DNA from: Actinomycetota bacterium
GTDB lineage: Bacteria; Actinomycetota; Thermoleophilia; Solirubrobacterales; Solirubrobacteraceae
Assembly: GCA_005788585.1 (NCBI GenBank)
Contig: SYBY01000244.1
Span: forward strand, 1-8,100
Direction: 5' to 3'
Length of the DNA stretch: 8,100 nucleotides
Shown here piece by piece: positions 1-6,004 of the stretch (position 1 is its first letter; every line of letters starts with the position of its first letter). The position numbers and the translations under genes were made by a program. Below the pieces are notes generated by a model. It searched no databases. It saw only the letters and a program-made list of their open reading frames with translations, and was not told the DNA's origin.

Positions 1-30
1 CGCATCGCGCCCGACCCTACGCGACCCGCA

Positions 31-36
31 TAGGCT
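31..36 (+). promoter_or_regulatory. Candidate -10 box of a leaderless smpB promoter
   Basis: TAGGCT fits the TAnnnT -10 pattern and ends exactly 6 nt before the smpB ATG, so transcription would begin at or next to the A of the start codon. No good -35 hexamer lies 16-18 bp upstream. The purine run GGAGGG at 37-42 abuts the ATG, which is too close for normal Shine-Dalgarno use and supports a leaderless reading. The same arrangement recurs at two other genes here (3337-3342 and 7125-7130). Confidence 0.5.
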
Positions 37-42
37 GGAGGG

Positions 43-522
43 ATGGCGAAGAAGGGCAAGCGCAAGGCCGAACCCGGCGACGTGGCGACGAACCGACAGG
101 CGTCGTTCCGCTACGAGCTGGTCGATCGCCTCGAATGCGGCATCCAGCTCCAGGGCACCGAGGTCAAGGCGCTGCGGACCGTGGGGGCGCAGCTGAAGGA
201 CGGCTACGTCGCGATCCGCAACGGTGAGCTGTGGCTGCACAACGTCCACATCCCGCCCTATCCGCCGGCCGCCCGCGAGAACCACGACCCCGATCGCGAC
301 CGCAAGCTGCTGGCCAGCCGCAGGGACATCGAGAAGCTCGTCGGCCGCGTGTCGGAGAAGGGCTGGACGCTCGTGCCGACGCGGATCTACTTCAAGGGGC
401 CGTGGGCGAAGATCGAGATCGCGCTCGGACGCGGCAAGGACCTCTACGACAAGCGCGAGACGATCAAGGAACGCGAGAGCAAGCGCGAGATGCAGCGGGC
501 TGTGCGCGAGGCCATGCGGTAA
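43..522 (+). CDS. smpB: SsrA-binding protein SmpB
   Basis: SmpB binds tmRNA (SsrA), carries it to ribosomes stalled on broken mRNAs and mimics the missing anticodon arm, so that trans-translation frees the ribosome and tags the peptide. The 159 aa product has the usual family length and landmarks: ATNRQASFRYEL near residue 15, GIQLQGTEVKALR near 33, HIPPY near 69, and GKDLYDKRETIKERE near 131. It ends in a basic tail (ESKREMQRAVREAMR), the part that enters the empty mRNA channel. The core is an oligonucleotide-binding beta barrel. The ATG at 43 gives the normal MAKK start. No tmRNA gene is in the window; the next gene is convergent and unrelated. The candidate promoter at 31-36 suggests leaderless expression. 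Confidence 0.97.
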   Translation: MAKKGKRKAEPGDVATNRQASFRYELVDRLECGIQLQGTEVKALRTVGAQLKDGYVAIRNGELWLHNVHIPPYPPAARENHDPDRDRKLLASRRDIEKLVGRVSEKGWTLVPTRIYFKGPWAKIEIALGRGKDLYDKRETIKERESKREMQRAVREAMR

Positions 523-524
523 GG

Positions 525-558
525 GCTGGGCCGGCGGTCGTCTCGACGCCGGCCCAGC
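525..558. terminator. Perfect 12-bp hairpin between convergent genes, likely bidirectional terminator
   Basis: GCTGGGCCGGCG (525-536) pairs perfectly with CGCCGGCCCAGC (547-558). The loop can extend the stem by three more pairs (538-540 with 544-546). It sits 2 nt after the smpB stop and 7 nt beyond the stop of the convergent minus-strand gene, so it can serve both transcripts. No T-run follows on either strand, so it is not a textbook intrinsic terminator. GC-rich hairpins without U-tracts are common at gene ends in actinobacteria. Confidence 0.7.
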
Positions 559-565
559 GAGGTGC

Positions 566-1363
566 TCATCCGAGGATGTAGACCTTCTTGGCCCTGATCG
601 TGGCGACCGGCTCGCCGTCTTCGTCCTTCTCCCACTTGGCCTCTCGGAGCAGCTTGCCCTGGACGCGCACCTCTTCCGCATCCTCGAGCGCGCTCTTCGA
701 GACGCGCTTGCCGTCCTCGTCGATGACGCGGGCCTTGCCGACCAGCACGATGGCGTCCTCATCGACGAGCTCGTCGTCCTGGTCGCGGAACTTCTTCGGC
801 AGGTTCAGCACCTTGCCGATCGTCATGCTGAGCTTGCCGCTCTCGTAGCCGTCGGCCTCACCGACGAACTTCCACACGCGCGAGAGGAACGAAGGGGCAA
901 AGTCGTCGCCGCCCCCTTGCGGGCCTGACCCGGGAGCGCCGGGACCGCCGGGCTTGCCGGGGCCACCGGGCTGACCGGGACCGCCGGGCTGACCGGGGCC
1001 GCCGGGCGGGGGCCGGTCGCCCTGCGGCTTGGCGTCGCACGGCATCGGGGCGAACTCGACGATGGCCGGCGGCACCGCCGCGGGGTCGACCTTGGCGCCG
1101 ACCATCTGGCCGGGGGCAAGGGCGGACATGTCCACGCCGGGCGCGACGTTGAACATGGCGGGCTGTCCGGCCTTCTCGGGCGCGACGCAGTGCAGCACCG
1201 CGTTCACGACGCGGGTGTTCTGATCGACGGCGCGAATCTCGAGGCCGACGACGGGCGTCCCGCCCTCGGCGGCAGCCATGGCGGGCAGTGCGAGCAGAGC
1301 CGTCGTCGCGACCAGAAATTGGGCGACGAGCCGGCGAGCCGCGTGAGTGCGTCCTTGCTTCAC
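566..1363 (-). CDS. Secreted two-domain protein with collagen-like Gly-Pro hinge, function unknown
   Basis: A 265 aa exported protein of unknown function. Residues 1-30 form a signal peptide: basic MKQGRTHAARR, a hydrophobic stretch, and AMA as a cleavage site. An N-terminal domain (about 37-109) has two cysteines, C59 and C109, that could form a disulfide. Residues 121-144 are four tandem GGPGxP hexapeptides (x = Q, Q, K, A), a flexible hinge. The C-terminal domain (about 155-265) is rich in charged residues and short beta-like strands (VRVQGKLL, ATIRAKKVYI) and resembles the small beta-barrel type filed under DUF5666; that is an impression, not a match. The start is GTG at 1363, chosen for the AAGGAG ribosome-binding site 6 nt upstream and because it opens directly into the signal peptide. 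It converges with smpB and lies 164 bp beyond pepF, so it probably has its own promoter. Confidence 0.88.
   Translation of the reverse strand: MKQGRTHAARRLVAQFLVATTALLALPAMAAAEGGTPVVGLEIRAVDQNTRVVNAVLHCVAPEKAGQPAMFNVAPGVDMSALAPGQMVGAKVDPAAVPPAIVEFAPMPCDAKPQGDRPPPGGPGQPGGPGQPGGPGKPGGPGAPGSGPQGGGDDFAPSFLSRVWKFVGEADGYESGKLSMTIGKVLNLPKKFRDQDDELVDEDAIVLVGKARVIDEDGKRVSKSALEDAEEVRVQGKLLREAKWEKDEDGEPVATIRAKKVYILG
932..1003 (-). repeat. Four tandem 18-bp units encoding GGPGxP (collagen-like linker)
   Basis: Four in-frame 18-nt units encode GGPGQP, GGPGQP, GGPGKP and GGPGAP (residues 121-144). Further Gly/Pro-rich sequence lies on both sides (RPPP before, GSGPQGGG after). The units are nearly identical at the DNA level, which points to recent tandem duplication and possible length variation between strains by slippage. 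Four units are too few for a stable collagen triple helix, so a hinge is more likely. Confidence 0.85.
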
Positions 1364-1527
1364 GGTGGTCTCCTTGACGGCGGGGTGGGGCAGACTGTCT
1401 CGCCATCGGGTGTCTGCGTCTGGACCTTGAGCGTGAGACGCCAGGATGGACCACGCGCGGAGGGAAGGCCTGACCGAGCTGCGTTCGAGGCAGCGCGCGC
1501 GGACGGAGCAGAGGGGTTCGCCGTCGT
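1364..1527. other. Intergenic region between pepF and the collagen-hinge protein gene
   Basis: A 164-bp gap between two minus-strand genes. Its left end holds the ribosome-binding site of the downstream gene. Two short inverted repeats are visible: AGAC-T-GTCT at 1392-1400, and GCGTCT (1416-1421) with AGACGC (1436-1441) over a 14-nt spacer. They could belong to a promoter or operator for the secreted-protein gene, but no convincing -35/-10 pair is visible. I see no strong terminator hairpin after the pepF stop and no coding sequence. Confidence 0.35.
1370..1375 (-). promoter_or_regulatory. Strong Shine-Dalgarno site AAGGAG
   Basis: On the minus strand AAGGAG is followed by a 6-nt spacer (ACCACC) and the GTG at 1363. 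It fixes the start of the secreted collagen-hinge protein and shows that this gene, unlike smpB and pepF, is translated from a leadered mRNA. Confidence 0.8.
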
Positions 1528-3330
1528 CTACGCCCCGACGGCCTCCGGCCGCGCCTCACGCGCCGCCGCCTCGGCCTGTTCGAGCTGCGCCTCGACGAGG
1601 TCGAGCCCGCTGTCCCAGAAGCCCGGATCGGCGAGGTCGATGCCGACGATCTCGCCGAGCTCCTGGGGCGACTTCGACCCGCCCGAGGCCAGCAGCTCCA
1701 GGTACGCCGGCACGAACGCGTCGCCGCCCTCGGTGTAGCGCTGGTAGATCGACATCGCCAGCAGCTGCCCGTACGCGTAGGCGTACACGTACCCGGGCGT
1801 GTTGATGAAGTGCGGCACGTAGGACCACCACGTCTTGTAGCCCTCGGTGATCTCGACGCTGTCGCCGAGCATCTCCTCCTGGGACTGCGCCCACAGGCCG
1901 CACAGGTCGTCGACGCTGAGCTCGCCCTGCTCGCGCCGGGCGGTGTGCGCGAGGTGCTCGTAGTGATTCATCGCGCACTGGCGGAACACGGTCGCGATGG
2001 AGCCTTCGATCGACTCGGCGAGCAGCGACAGCCGCGCCTCGGGCTCCGGCGTGCGGTCCAGCAGCCGCCCGAAGACGAGCGTCTCGCCGAACACGGAGGC
2101 CGTCTCGGCGAGCGTCAGCGGCGTGTGCTGCTCGAAGACGCCGCGCGGGCGCGCCAGCGCGGCGTGCACCCCGTGGCCGAGCTCGTGGGCGAGGGTCAGC
2201 ACGTCACGGCGCCGCGACGTGTAGTTCAGCATCACGTACGGGTGGGCGCTGGGAACGGTGTACGCGCAGAACGCGCCGCCGCGCTTGCCCGGACGCACCG
2301 GCGCGTCGATGTACCCGCCGGTGAAGAACGACTCGGCGGTCTCGCCCAGCGACGGCGCGAACGAGCGGTAGGCGTCGAGGACGATCTCCTTCGCCTCGTC
2401 CCACGGGATGTTCTCGTCATCCGCGGCGACCACCGCGGCCATGCGGTCGTAGTCCTTGATGCGGTCGACACCGAGCAGCTTGCCCTTCAGCCGGTACCAG
2501 CGCTGCGCCAGCTCGTAGCGGTTGCGCACGGCGTCGAGCAGCGCCTGGACCGACTCGTCGCTGGCCTCGTTGGCGAGGTTGCGGCTGGCGATCCACGACG
2601 GGTAGTTGCGCAGCCGGTCGTCCGTGGCCTTGTCGGCCATGAGCGTGTTGTAGATGAAGGCACGGGTCCGCAGGCCGGGCTCCAGTGTCTTCGTCACGGC
2701 CTCGGCGGTCGTGCGGCGCACCTCGGCGTCCGGGGACATGAGACGGGAGAGCGCGACGTCGAGGGCGACGGGCTCGTCCTCGCCGGGAAGCGGCACGGTG
2801 AGCGCGGAGACCTGCTCGCCGAAGAGCCGTGCCCACGCGCTGGAGCCGGTGACGCCCTTCTCGGTGAGGATCTTCTCCTCGGGCTCGGTGAGCAGGTGCG
2901 GGCGGTAGCGCCGCGCGGCCTTGAGGTGATGACGCGCCCGCTCCACCCCGGGGGCGGCCAGCAGCACGTCGGCGCGGTCGTCGTCCAGCTCGGCCCACTC
3001 GAGCTCGAAGAACAGGAGCTTGGTCTCGATCTGCGCGCCCTGCTCCTGGACCTTCTGCAGCAGCGCCCCGTTGGCCGGGTCGCTCGGGTCCGTGCTGAAG
3101 CGCAGCATCGCGTAGTTGCCGGCGCGCCCGATCTTGTCGCTCAGCTCTTCCATCGCGCCGACCGCGGCGGCCAGCCCGGCGCCGTCGAGGTCGGCGACCT
3201 TGCCCGCGTACTGGGCGGCGAACGTCTCGGCCGCCTCAGCGGCCTCGGCGAGGAGGCGCAGCGCACCGGCTTCGCCCTCCCCGTAGACCAGCGGCTCGAG
3301 ATCCCAGGCGACGTCGGCGGCTTCAGGCAT
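1528..3330 (-). CDS. pepF: Oligoendopeptidase F-type zinc metallopeptidase (M3 family)
   Basis: A 600 aa cytoplasmic zinc peptidase that hydrolyses short peptides, probably in peptide recycling. The active site is H382-E383-L-G-H386: two zinc-binding histidines with the catalytic glutamate. E409, in LAETASVFGE, is the likely third zinc ligand. The C-terminal substrate-binding signature, a run of alternating tyrosines G-Y-V-Y-A-Y-A-Y-G (513-521), is typical of the PepF/M3B branch, as is the length. There is no signal peptide. The open frame runs much further upstream, antisense to the next gene, but the ATG at 3330 is the right start: it begins MPEAADVAWDLEPL like family members and has a TATCCT -10 box 6 nt upstream. 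It is divergent from the secreted hydrolase gene, with 138 bp between starts. A general endopeptidase annotation is equally safe, because PepF substrates vary. Confidence 0.95.
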   Translation of the reverse strand: MPEAADVAWDLEPLVYGEGEAGALRLLAEAAEAAETFAAQYAGKVADLDGAGLAAAVGAMEELSDKIGRAGNYAMLRFSTDPSDPANGALLQKVQEQGAQIETKLLFFELEWAELDDDRADVLLAAPGVERARHHLKAARRYRPHLLTEPEEKILTEKGVTGSSAWARLFGEQVSALTVPLPGEDEPVALDVALSRLMSPDAEVRRTTAEAVTKTLEPGLRTRAFIYNTLMADKATDDRLRNYPSWIASRNLANEASDESVQALLDAVRNRYELAQRWYRLKGKLLGVDRIKDYDRMAAVVAADDENIPWDEAKEIVLDAYRSFAPSLGETAESFFTGGYIDAPVRPGKRGGAFCAYTVPSAHPYVMLNYTSRRRDVLTLAHELGHGVHAALARPRGVFEQHTPLTLAETASVFGETLVFGRLLDRTPEPEARLSLLAESIEGSIATVFRQCAMNHYEHLAHTARREQGELSVDDLCGLWAQSQEEMLGDSVEITEGYKTWWSYVPHFINTPGYVYAYAYGQLLAMSIYQRYTEGGDAFVPAYLELLASGGSKSPQELGEIVGIDLADPGFWDSGLDLVEAQLEQAEAAAREARPEAVGA

Positions 3331-3336
3331 GGCCCG

Positions 3337-3342
3337 AGGATA
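3337..3342 (-). promoter_or_regulatory. Candidate -10 box of a leaderless pepF promoter
   Basis: On the minus strand TATCCT (TAnnnT) is followed by 6 nt (CGGGCC) and the ATG at 3330. No Shine-Dalgarno sequence lies between. The geometry is the same as upstream of smpB. No clear -35 element is seen. Confidence 0.5.
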
Positions 3343-3454
3343 CGAAAGGTGTGACGTGGCCCACGGAGGGAACCGCAACAACGAGACCGGGCACGCGTTG
3401 GGACAGGAGAGGACGGCACCGCTCGCCGCTCTCGCTGTCCCTGACTCCGACGCC

Positions 3455-3460
3455 GGGAGG
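3455..3460 (+). promoter_or_regulatory. Shine-Dalgarno site GGGAGG
   Basis: GGGAGG lies 8 nt before the GTG at 3469 and supports that start, which opens directly into a signal peptide. Confidence 0.75.
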
Positions 3461-3468
3461 CTTCCTCC

Positions 3469-4887
3469 GTGCGCCGCGCCCCGCTCTGCCTGTCCCTGCT
3501 CGCCGCACTCGTGGCGACGCTCGTCCTGCCCACCGCCGCCTCCGCGCGCTCGACCCAGTCGACGCTGTTCGAGGCGCCACGGGAACTGCTCGGCAACGAC
3601 GCCGCGCTGCGCGCGTCCACGGCACAGGAGGTCAAGGGTCTCGGGGCCGACTGGGTGCGGATCATCCTGTATTGGAAGGACGCGGCGCCTGACCCCGACG
3701 GCAGGTCCGTCCCCGCGTTCGACGAGCGCACCCCGGCCGGGTACCCGGGGCTGGCCCGCTACGACGCCGCGATCGCAGCCGCGCGCGACGCCGGTCTTCG
3801 CGTCCTCGTGACCGTCACCGGGCCGGTGCCGCGCTGGGCCACGGCGACCAAGCGCGACCAGCGCACCCGTCCCAGCGCGACGCGGTTCGGCCGCTTCACC
3901 GAGATGCTCGCCCGCCACTACGGCACACAGGTCAGCGCCTGGTCGGTCTGGAACGAGCCGAACCACCCGCAGTTCCTGCTGCCCCAGTTCACGAAGAAGG
4001 GCAAGAGCCGCGAGTACACCGCCGCGAAGCTCTATCGCCAGCTCTTCCAGAAGGGCGAGGCGGGCCTGTCGAAGGGCGGCAGCCGCGCGCCCGTGCTGTT
4101 CGGCGAGACCGCGCCGCGCGGCACGAGCACCGCTGTCGCGCCGCTGGCGTTCATGCGGACGGCCCTCTGCCTGAACTCGAAGTACAAGAAGCGCAGCGGC
4201 TGCGGCCGGTTGAAGGCCGACGGCTTCGCGCACCACGCGTACACCACGCGCGGCGGCCCGTTCTTCACCCCGCCCGCGAAGGACGACGTGACCATCGGCG
4301 TGCTGTCGCGCCTGAACAGTGCGATCGCGAAGGCCGAGAAGGCCAAGGCGCTGCCGCGCGGCACCGACATCTGGCTGACCGAGTTCGGCATCCAGTCGTG
4401 GCCCGACAAGCGGCTGGGCGTCAGCCCGCAGCAGCAGGCCGAGTACCGCTCGATCTCCGAGCAGATCGCGTACCGCAACGGCCGCGTGCGGACGTTCAGC
4501 CAGTACCTCATGCGCGACGATGACCCGCGTCCCGGCGGCGGGACCCAGCGCTACAGCGGCTTTGAGTCCGGACTGCGGGGCCATGCGGGTGAGCTCAAGC
4601 CGTCGTACGAGGGCTTCCGCCTGCCGCTCGTCGCGACGCGCAGTTCGAAGTCGACCACGCTGTGGGGCATCGTCCGTCCCACCTCGCGCGGGACCACGGT
4701 GACCATCGACTACCGCAACGGGAGCACGGGGTCGTGGCGCCGGCTGAAGACCGACCGCACGAGCACGCGCGGCGTGTGGAGCACGCGGACGAGCGCGAAC
4801 GCCAAGCGCCAGTACCGCGTGCGCTGGTCCAACGCCGACGGGACGACGTTCACCGGGCCGCCGACGCGGTCGTACCGCGCGCCGTAA
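3469..4887 (+). CDS. Secreted clan-A glycoside hydrolase-like protein (cellulase-like TIM barrel)
   Basis: A 472 aa exported protein. Residues 1-26 form a signal peptide ending in ASA. Then comes a probable (beta/alpha)8 barrel: GADWVRIILYW near residue 58, a central strand ending in W161-N162-E163-P164-N165 (the usual acid/base Glu of clan A), an H255-H256-A-Y258 segment, and LTEFGIQSWP with E305 as likely nucleophile. The 142-residue spacing between the two glutamates suits GH5/GH39-like enzymes. A C-terminal domain (about 398-470) looks like a small Ig-like or beta-sandwich module. I recognise this architecture as a recurrent, uncharacterised family of Thermoleophilia actinobacteria. Substrate is unknown; a plant or microbial polysaccharide is only a guess. 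Start is GTG with a good ribosome-binding site. The gene stands alone, divergent from pepF, and its stop is 3 bp from the convergent DUF3891 gene. Confidence 0.85.
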   Translation: MRRAPLCLSLLAALVATLVLPTAASARSTQSTLFEAPRELLGNDAALRASTAQEVKGLGADWVRIILYWKDAAPDPDGRSVPAFDERTPAGYPGLARYDAAIAAARDAGLRVLVTVTGPVPRWATATKRDQRTRPSATRFGRFTEMLARHYGTQVSAWSVWNEPNHPQFLLPQFTKKGKSREYTAAKLYRQLFQKGEAGLSKGGSRAPVLFGETAPRGTSTAVAPLAFMRTALCLNSKYKKRSGCGRLKADGFAHHAYTTRGGPFFTPPAKDDVTIGVLSRLNSAIAKAEKAKALPRGTDIWLTEFGIQSWPDKRLGVSPQQQAEYRSISEQIAYRNGRVRTFSQYLMRDDDPRPGGGTQRYSGFESGLRGHAGELKPSYEGFRLPLVATRSSKSTTLWGIVRPTSRGTTVTIDYRNGSTGSWRRLKTDRTSTRGVWSTRTSANAKRQYRVRWSNADGTTFTGPPTRSYRAP

Positions 4888-4890
4888 CGC

Positions 4891-5655
4891 TCAGCGGCGC
4901 GGGCGCAGCGAGAACGTGAGGCGGCGCACTGGCGCCGCCTCCAGCGCCGCGTGCAGCGACGGCTCGTCGGCGTAGGTGTGCGCGTCGAGGAGCCGCCCCT
5001 CGGCGTGGACGGTGACGGTGTTCGCGACGAACGGCCACGGATCGAGGGCGCAGCCGCCGCCGAGGTCGTCGTCGGTCAGGCGCAGCTCCGTCGCGCCGCC
5101 GCCGGCGGTCGGGACGTCGCGCTGCGTGTAGGGCGCCCAGTCCAGGCACAGCGCGAGCGAGAGGGCGTCCCAGGCCCAGAGGAGTCGCTGGTTGCGATCG
5201 ACCTCCGCCTCGTCGCGGCCGAGCGCCGCCCGGAGGCGCTCCTGCAGGTCGCGCTGCTCGCTGAGGAACGCCCGGACGTCGTCGCCGTCGGCGGGTGGCA
5301 GCGCGTCGAGGTCGCGGAAGCGCTGCAGGGCGGTGCCGTGCATCGAGCACAGCAGCGCCGCGTAGGTGCTCTGCGTCAGCAGCTTGTGCGGGGCGGCGCG
5401 CCAGAGGCCGAGGTGCGTCGCGACGGGCAGGTGCATGAAGTCCCGCGGGCGGCCGGTCTCCTCGTCGAGCGCGGGGCGCAGGTCCCACTCGGCCATGCCG
5501 ACGTCGTGCTGCTCGGCGGCCAGACAGACCTCCTCGCGGGGGACGACGGCGCCGAACTCGGCGTTGCCCCACACGCGGGCGAGCTGTCCGGAGATCCAGG
5601 CGTGCGACGCCTGGCCGATGGCGAGGAGTCCTTCGTCGGTCGGGCGCAGGAGCAT
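4891..5655 (-). CDS. DUF3891 family protein
   Basis: A 254 aa soluble protein with no signal peptide or membrane segment. The N-terminus (MLLRPTDEGLLAIGQASHAW, then SGQLARVWGN) matches what I recall of DUF3891, a family of unknown function. Visible polar residues that could bind metal are H18, H50-D51 (in AAEQHDVG), H106 (in CSMHG) and D163 (in WAWDALS). Their order and helical surroundings recall HD-domain phosphohydrolases, but this is my inference. The start is ATG at 5655. The gene follows the PDGLE gene after 40 nt on the same strand, so it may be the last cistron of the metal-uptake transcript; a weak promoter in the gap cannot be excluded. Its 3' end carries a hairpin that may terminate the convergent hydrolase transcript. 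Confidence 0.8.
   Translation of the reverse strand: MLLRPTDEGLLAIGQASHAWISGQLARVWGNAEFGAVVPREEVCLAAEQHDVGMAEWDLRPALDEETGRPRDFMHLPVATHLGLWRAAPHKLLTQSTYAALLCSMHGTALQRFRDLDALPPADGDDVRAFLSEQRDLQERLRAALGRDEAEVDRNQRLLWAWDALSLALCLDWAPYTQRDVPTAGGGATELRLTDDDLGGGCALDPWPFVANTVTVHAEGRLLDAHTYADEPSLHAALEAAPVRRLTFSLRPRR
4918..4941. terminator. Perfect 10-bp hairpin inside the 3' end of the DUF3891 gene
   Basis: GAGGCGGCGC (4918-4927) pairs perfectly with GCGCCGCCTC (4932-4941) across a 4-nt ACTG loop. It starts 30 nt past the stop of the plus-strand hydrolase, and only 3 bp separate the two convergent stops, so the hydrolase terminator must lie within the neighbouring gene. There is no U-tract, and GC-rich coding DNA can form such stems by chance, so the role is tentative. 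Confidence 0.4.
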
Positions 5656-5695
5656 GGCGCGCAGTCTCGCCGCTGCGCCCGACCGATGTGGCGGT

Positions 5696-6004
5696 TCAGC
5701 CCGGCGGAACGGGTTCGCGACGGCGCAGGACGCGCGCGAGGCCGAGGCCGACGAGGAAGACGCCGAGGGTGCCGGCCAACCCCGCGACCGCCGTGGCGAC
5801 CTTCTCGTCCGTCACCCCCGGGAACGCGTAGCCCGGGACCGGCGCGTCCTCCTGGAGGGCGTGCAGGGTGCCGGTCTCGGCGAAGCCCTGGTCCTGCGCG
5901 ACGCGCTCGAGCCCGTCGGGGTGCGGGGAGGCGAACGGCGAGACCGCCACGCCGAGTCCGACCGCCAGCGCGAGGAGCAGTCCGATGAAGATCCCGAGCC
6001 TCAT
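5696..6004 (-). CDS. PDGLE domain / CbiN-like component of a cobalt-nickel ECF transporter
   Basis: A 102 aa membrane protein. The N-terminal helix covers about residues 4-22. It is followed by an extracytoplasmic segment with the defining P29-D30-G31-L32-E33 motif, a loop of about 35 residues, and a second helix (about 67-91) ending in a basic cytoplasmic tail (RVLRRRE). PDGLE proteins take the place of CbiN or NikN, the small two-helix partner needed for metal loading of CbiM or NikM. The ATG at 6004 overlaps the CbiM stop by 4 nt (ATGA), implying translational coupling and equimolar production. The next gene downstream is a DUF3891 protein, not the expected CbiQ or CbiO. Confidence 0.9.
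   Translation of the reverse strand: MRLGIFIGLLLALAVGLGVAVSPFASPHPDGLERVAQDQGFAETGTLHALQEDAPVPGYAFPGVTDEKVATAVAGLAGTLGVFLVGLGLARVLRRREPVPPG

Larger units (their letters stand above)
3331..3468. other. Divergent intergenic region, pepF / secreted hydrolase
   Basis: A 138-bp gap carrying the start signals of two divergent genes. On the minus side lies a candidate leaderless -10 box for pepF; on the plus side, a Shine-Dalgarno site for the hydrolase. I found no convincing -35/-10 pair for the plus-strand gene (TTGGGA at 3398-3403 has no matching -10) and no palindrome suggesting a shared operator. Confidence 0.4.

Noticed and set aside
1..565. tmRNA gene (ssrA) next to smpB
   Set aside because: The sequence upstream of smpB is only 42 bp and the gap downstream is 43 bp filled by a hairpin; neither contains tRNA-like or tag-peptide sequence.
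224..928. Plus-strand frame overlapping smpB and the collagen-hinge gene
   Set aside because: It runs through two well-supported genes in other frames, is Arg/Ser-rich, and crosses a terminator-like hairpin.
932..1003. Possible CRISPR-like or intergenic tandem repeat
   Set aside because: The 18-bp units are in frame within a gene, have no unique spacers, and encode a regular GGPGxP hinge.
1810..3354. 514-codon plus-strand open frame antisense to pepF
   Set aside because: Composition is typical of a shadow frame (Val/Leu/Arg/Gly-rich, no motifs) and pepF on the other strand has a complete active site.
3331..4584. Upstream extension of the pepF reading frame, antisense through most of the hydrolase gene (over 400 codons)
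   Set aside because: The extension lacks any recognisable domain and is rich in Arg/Ala/Gly as expected of antisense GC-rich DNA. The strand is occupied by a well-supported gene, and the PepF N-terminus and a -10 box fix the start at 3330.
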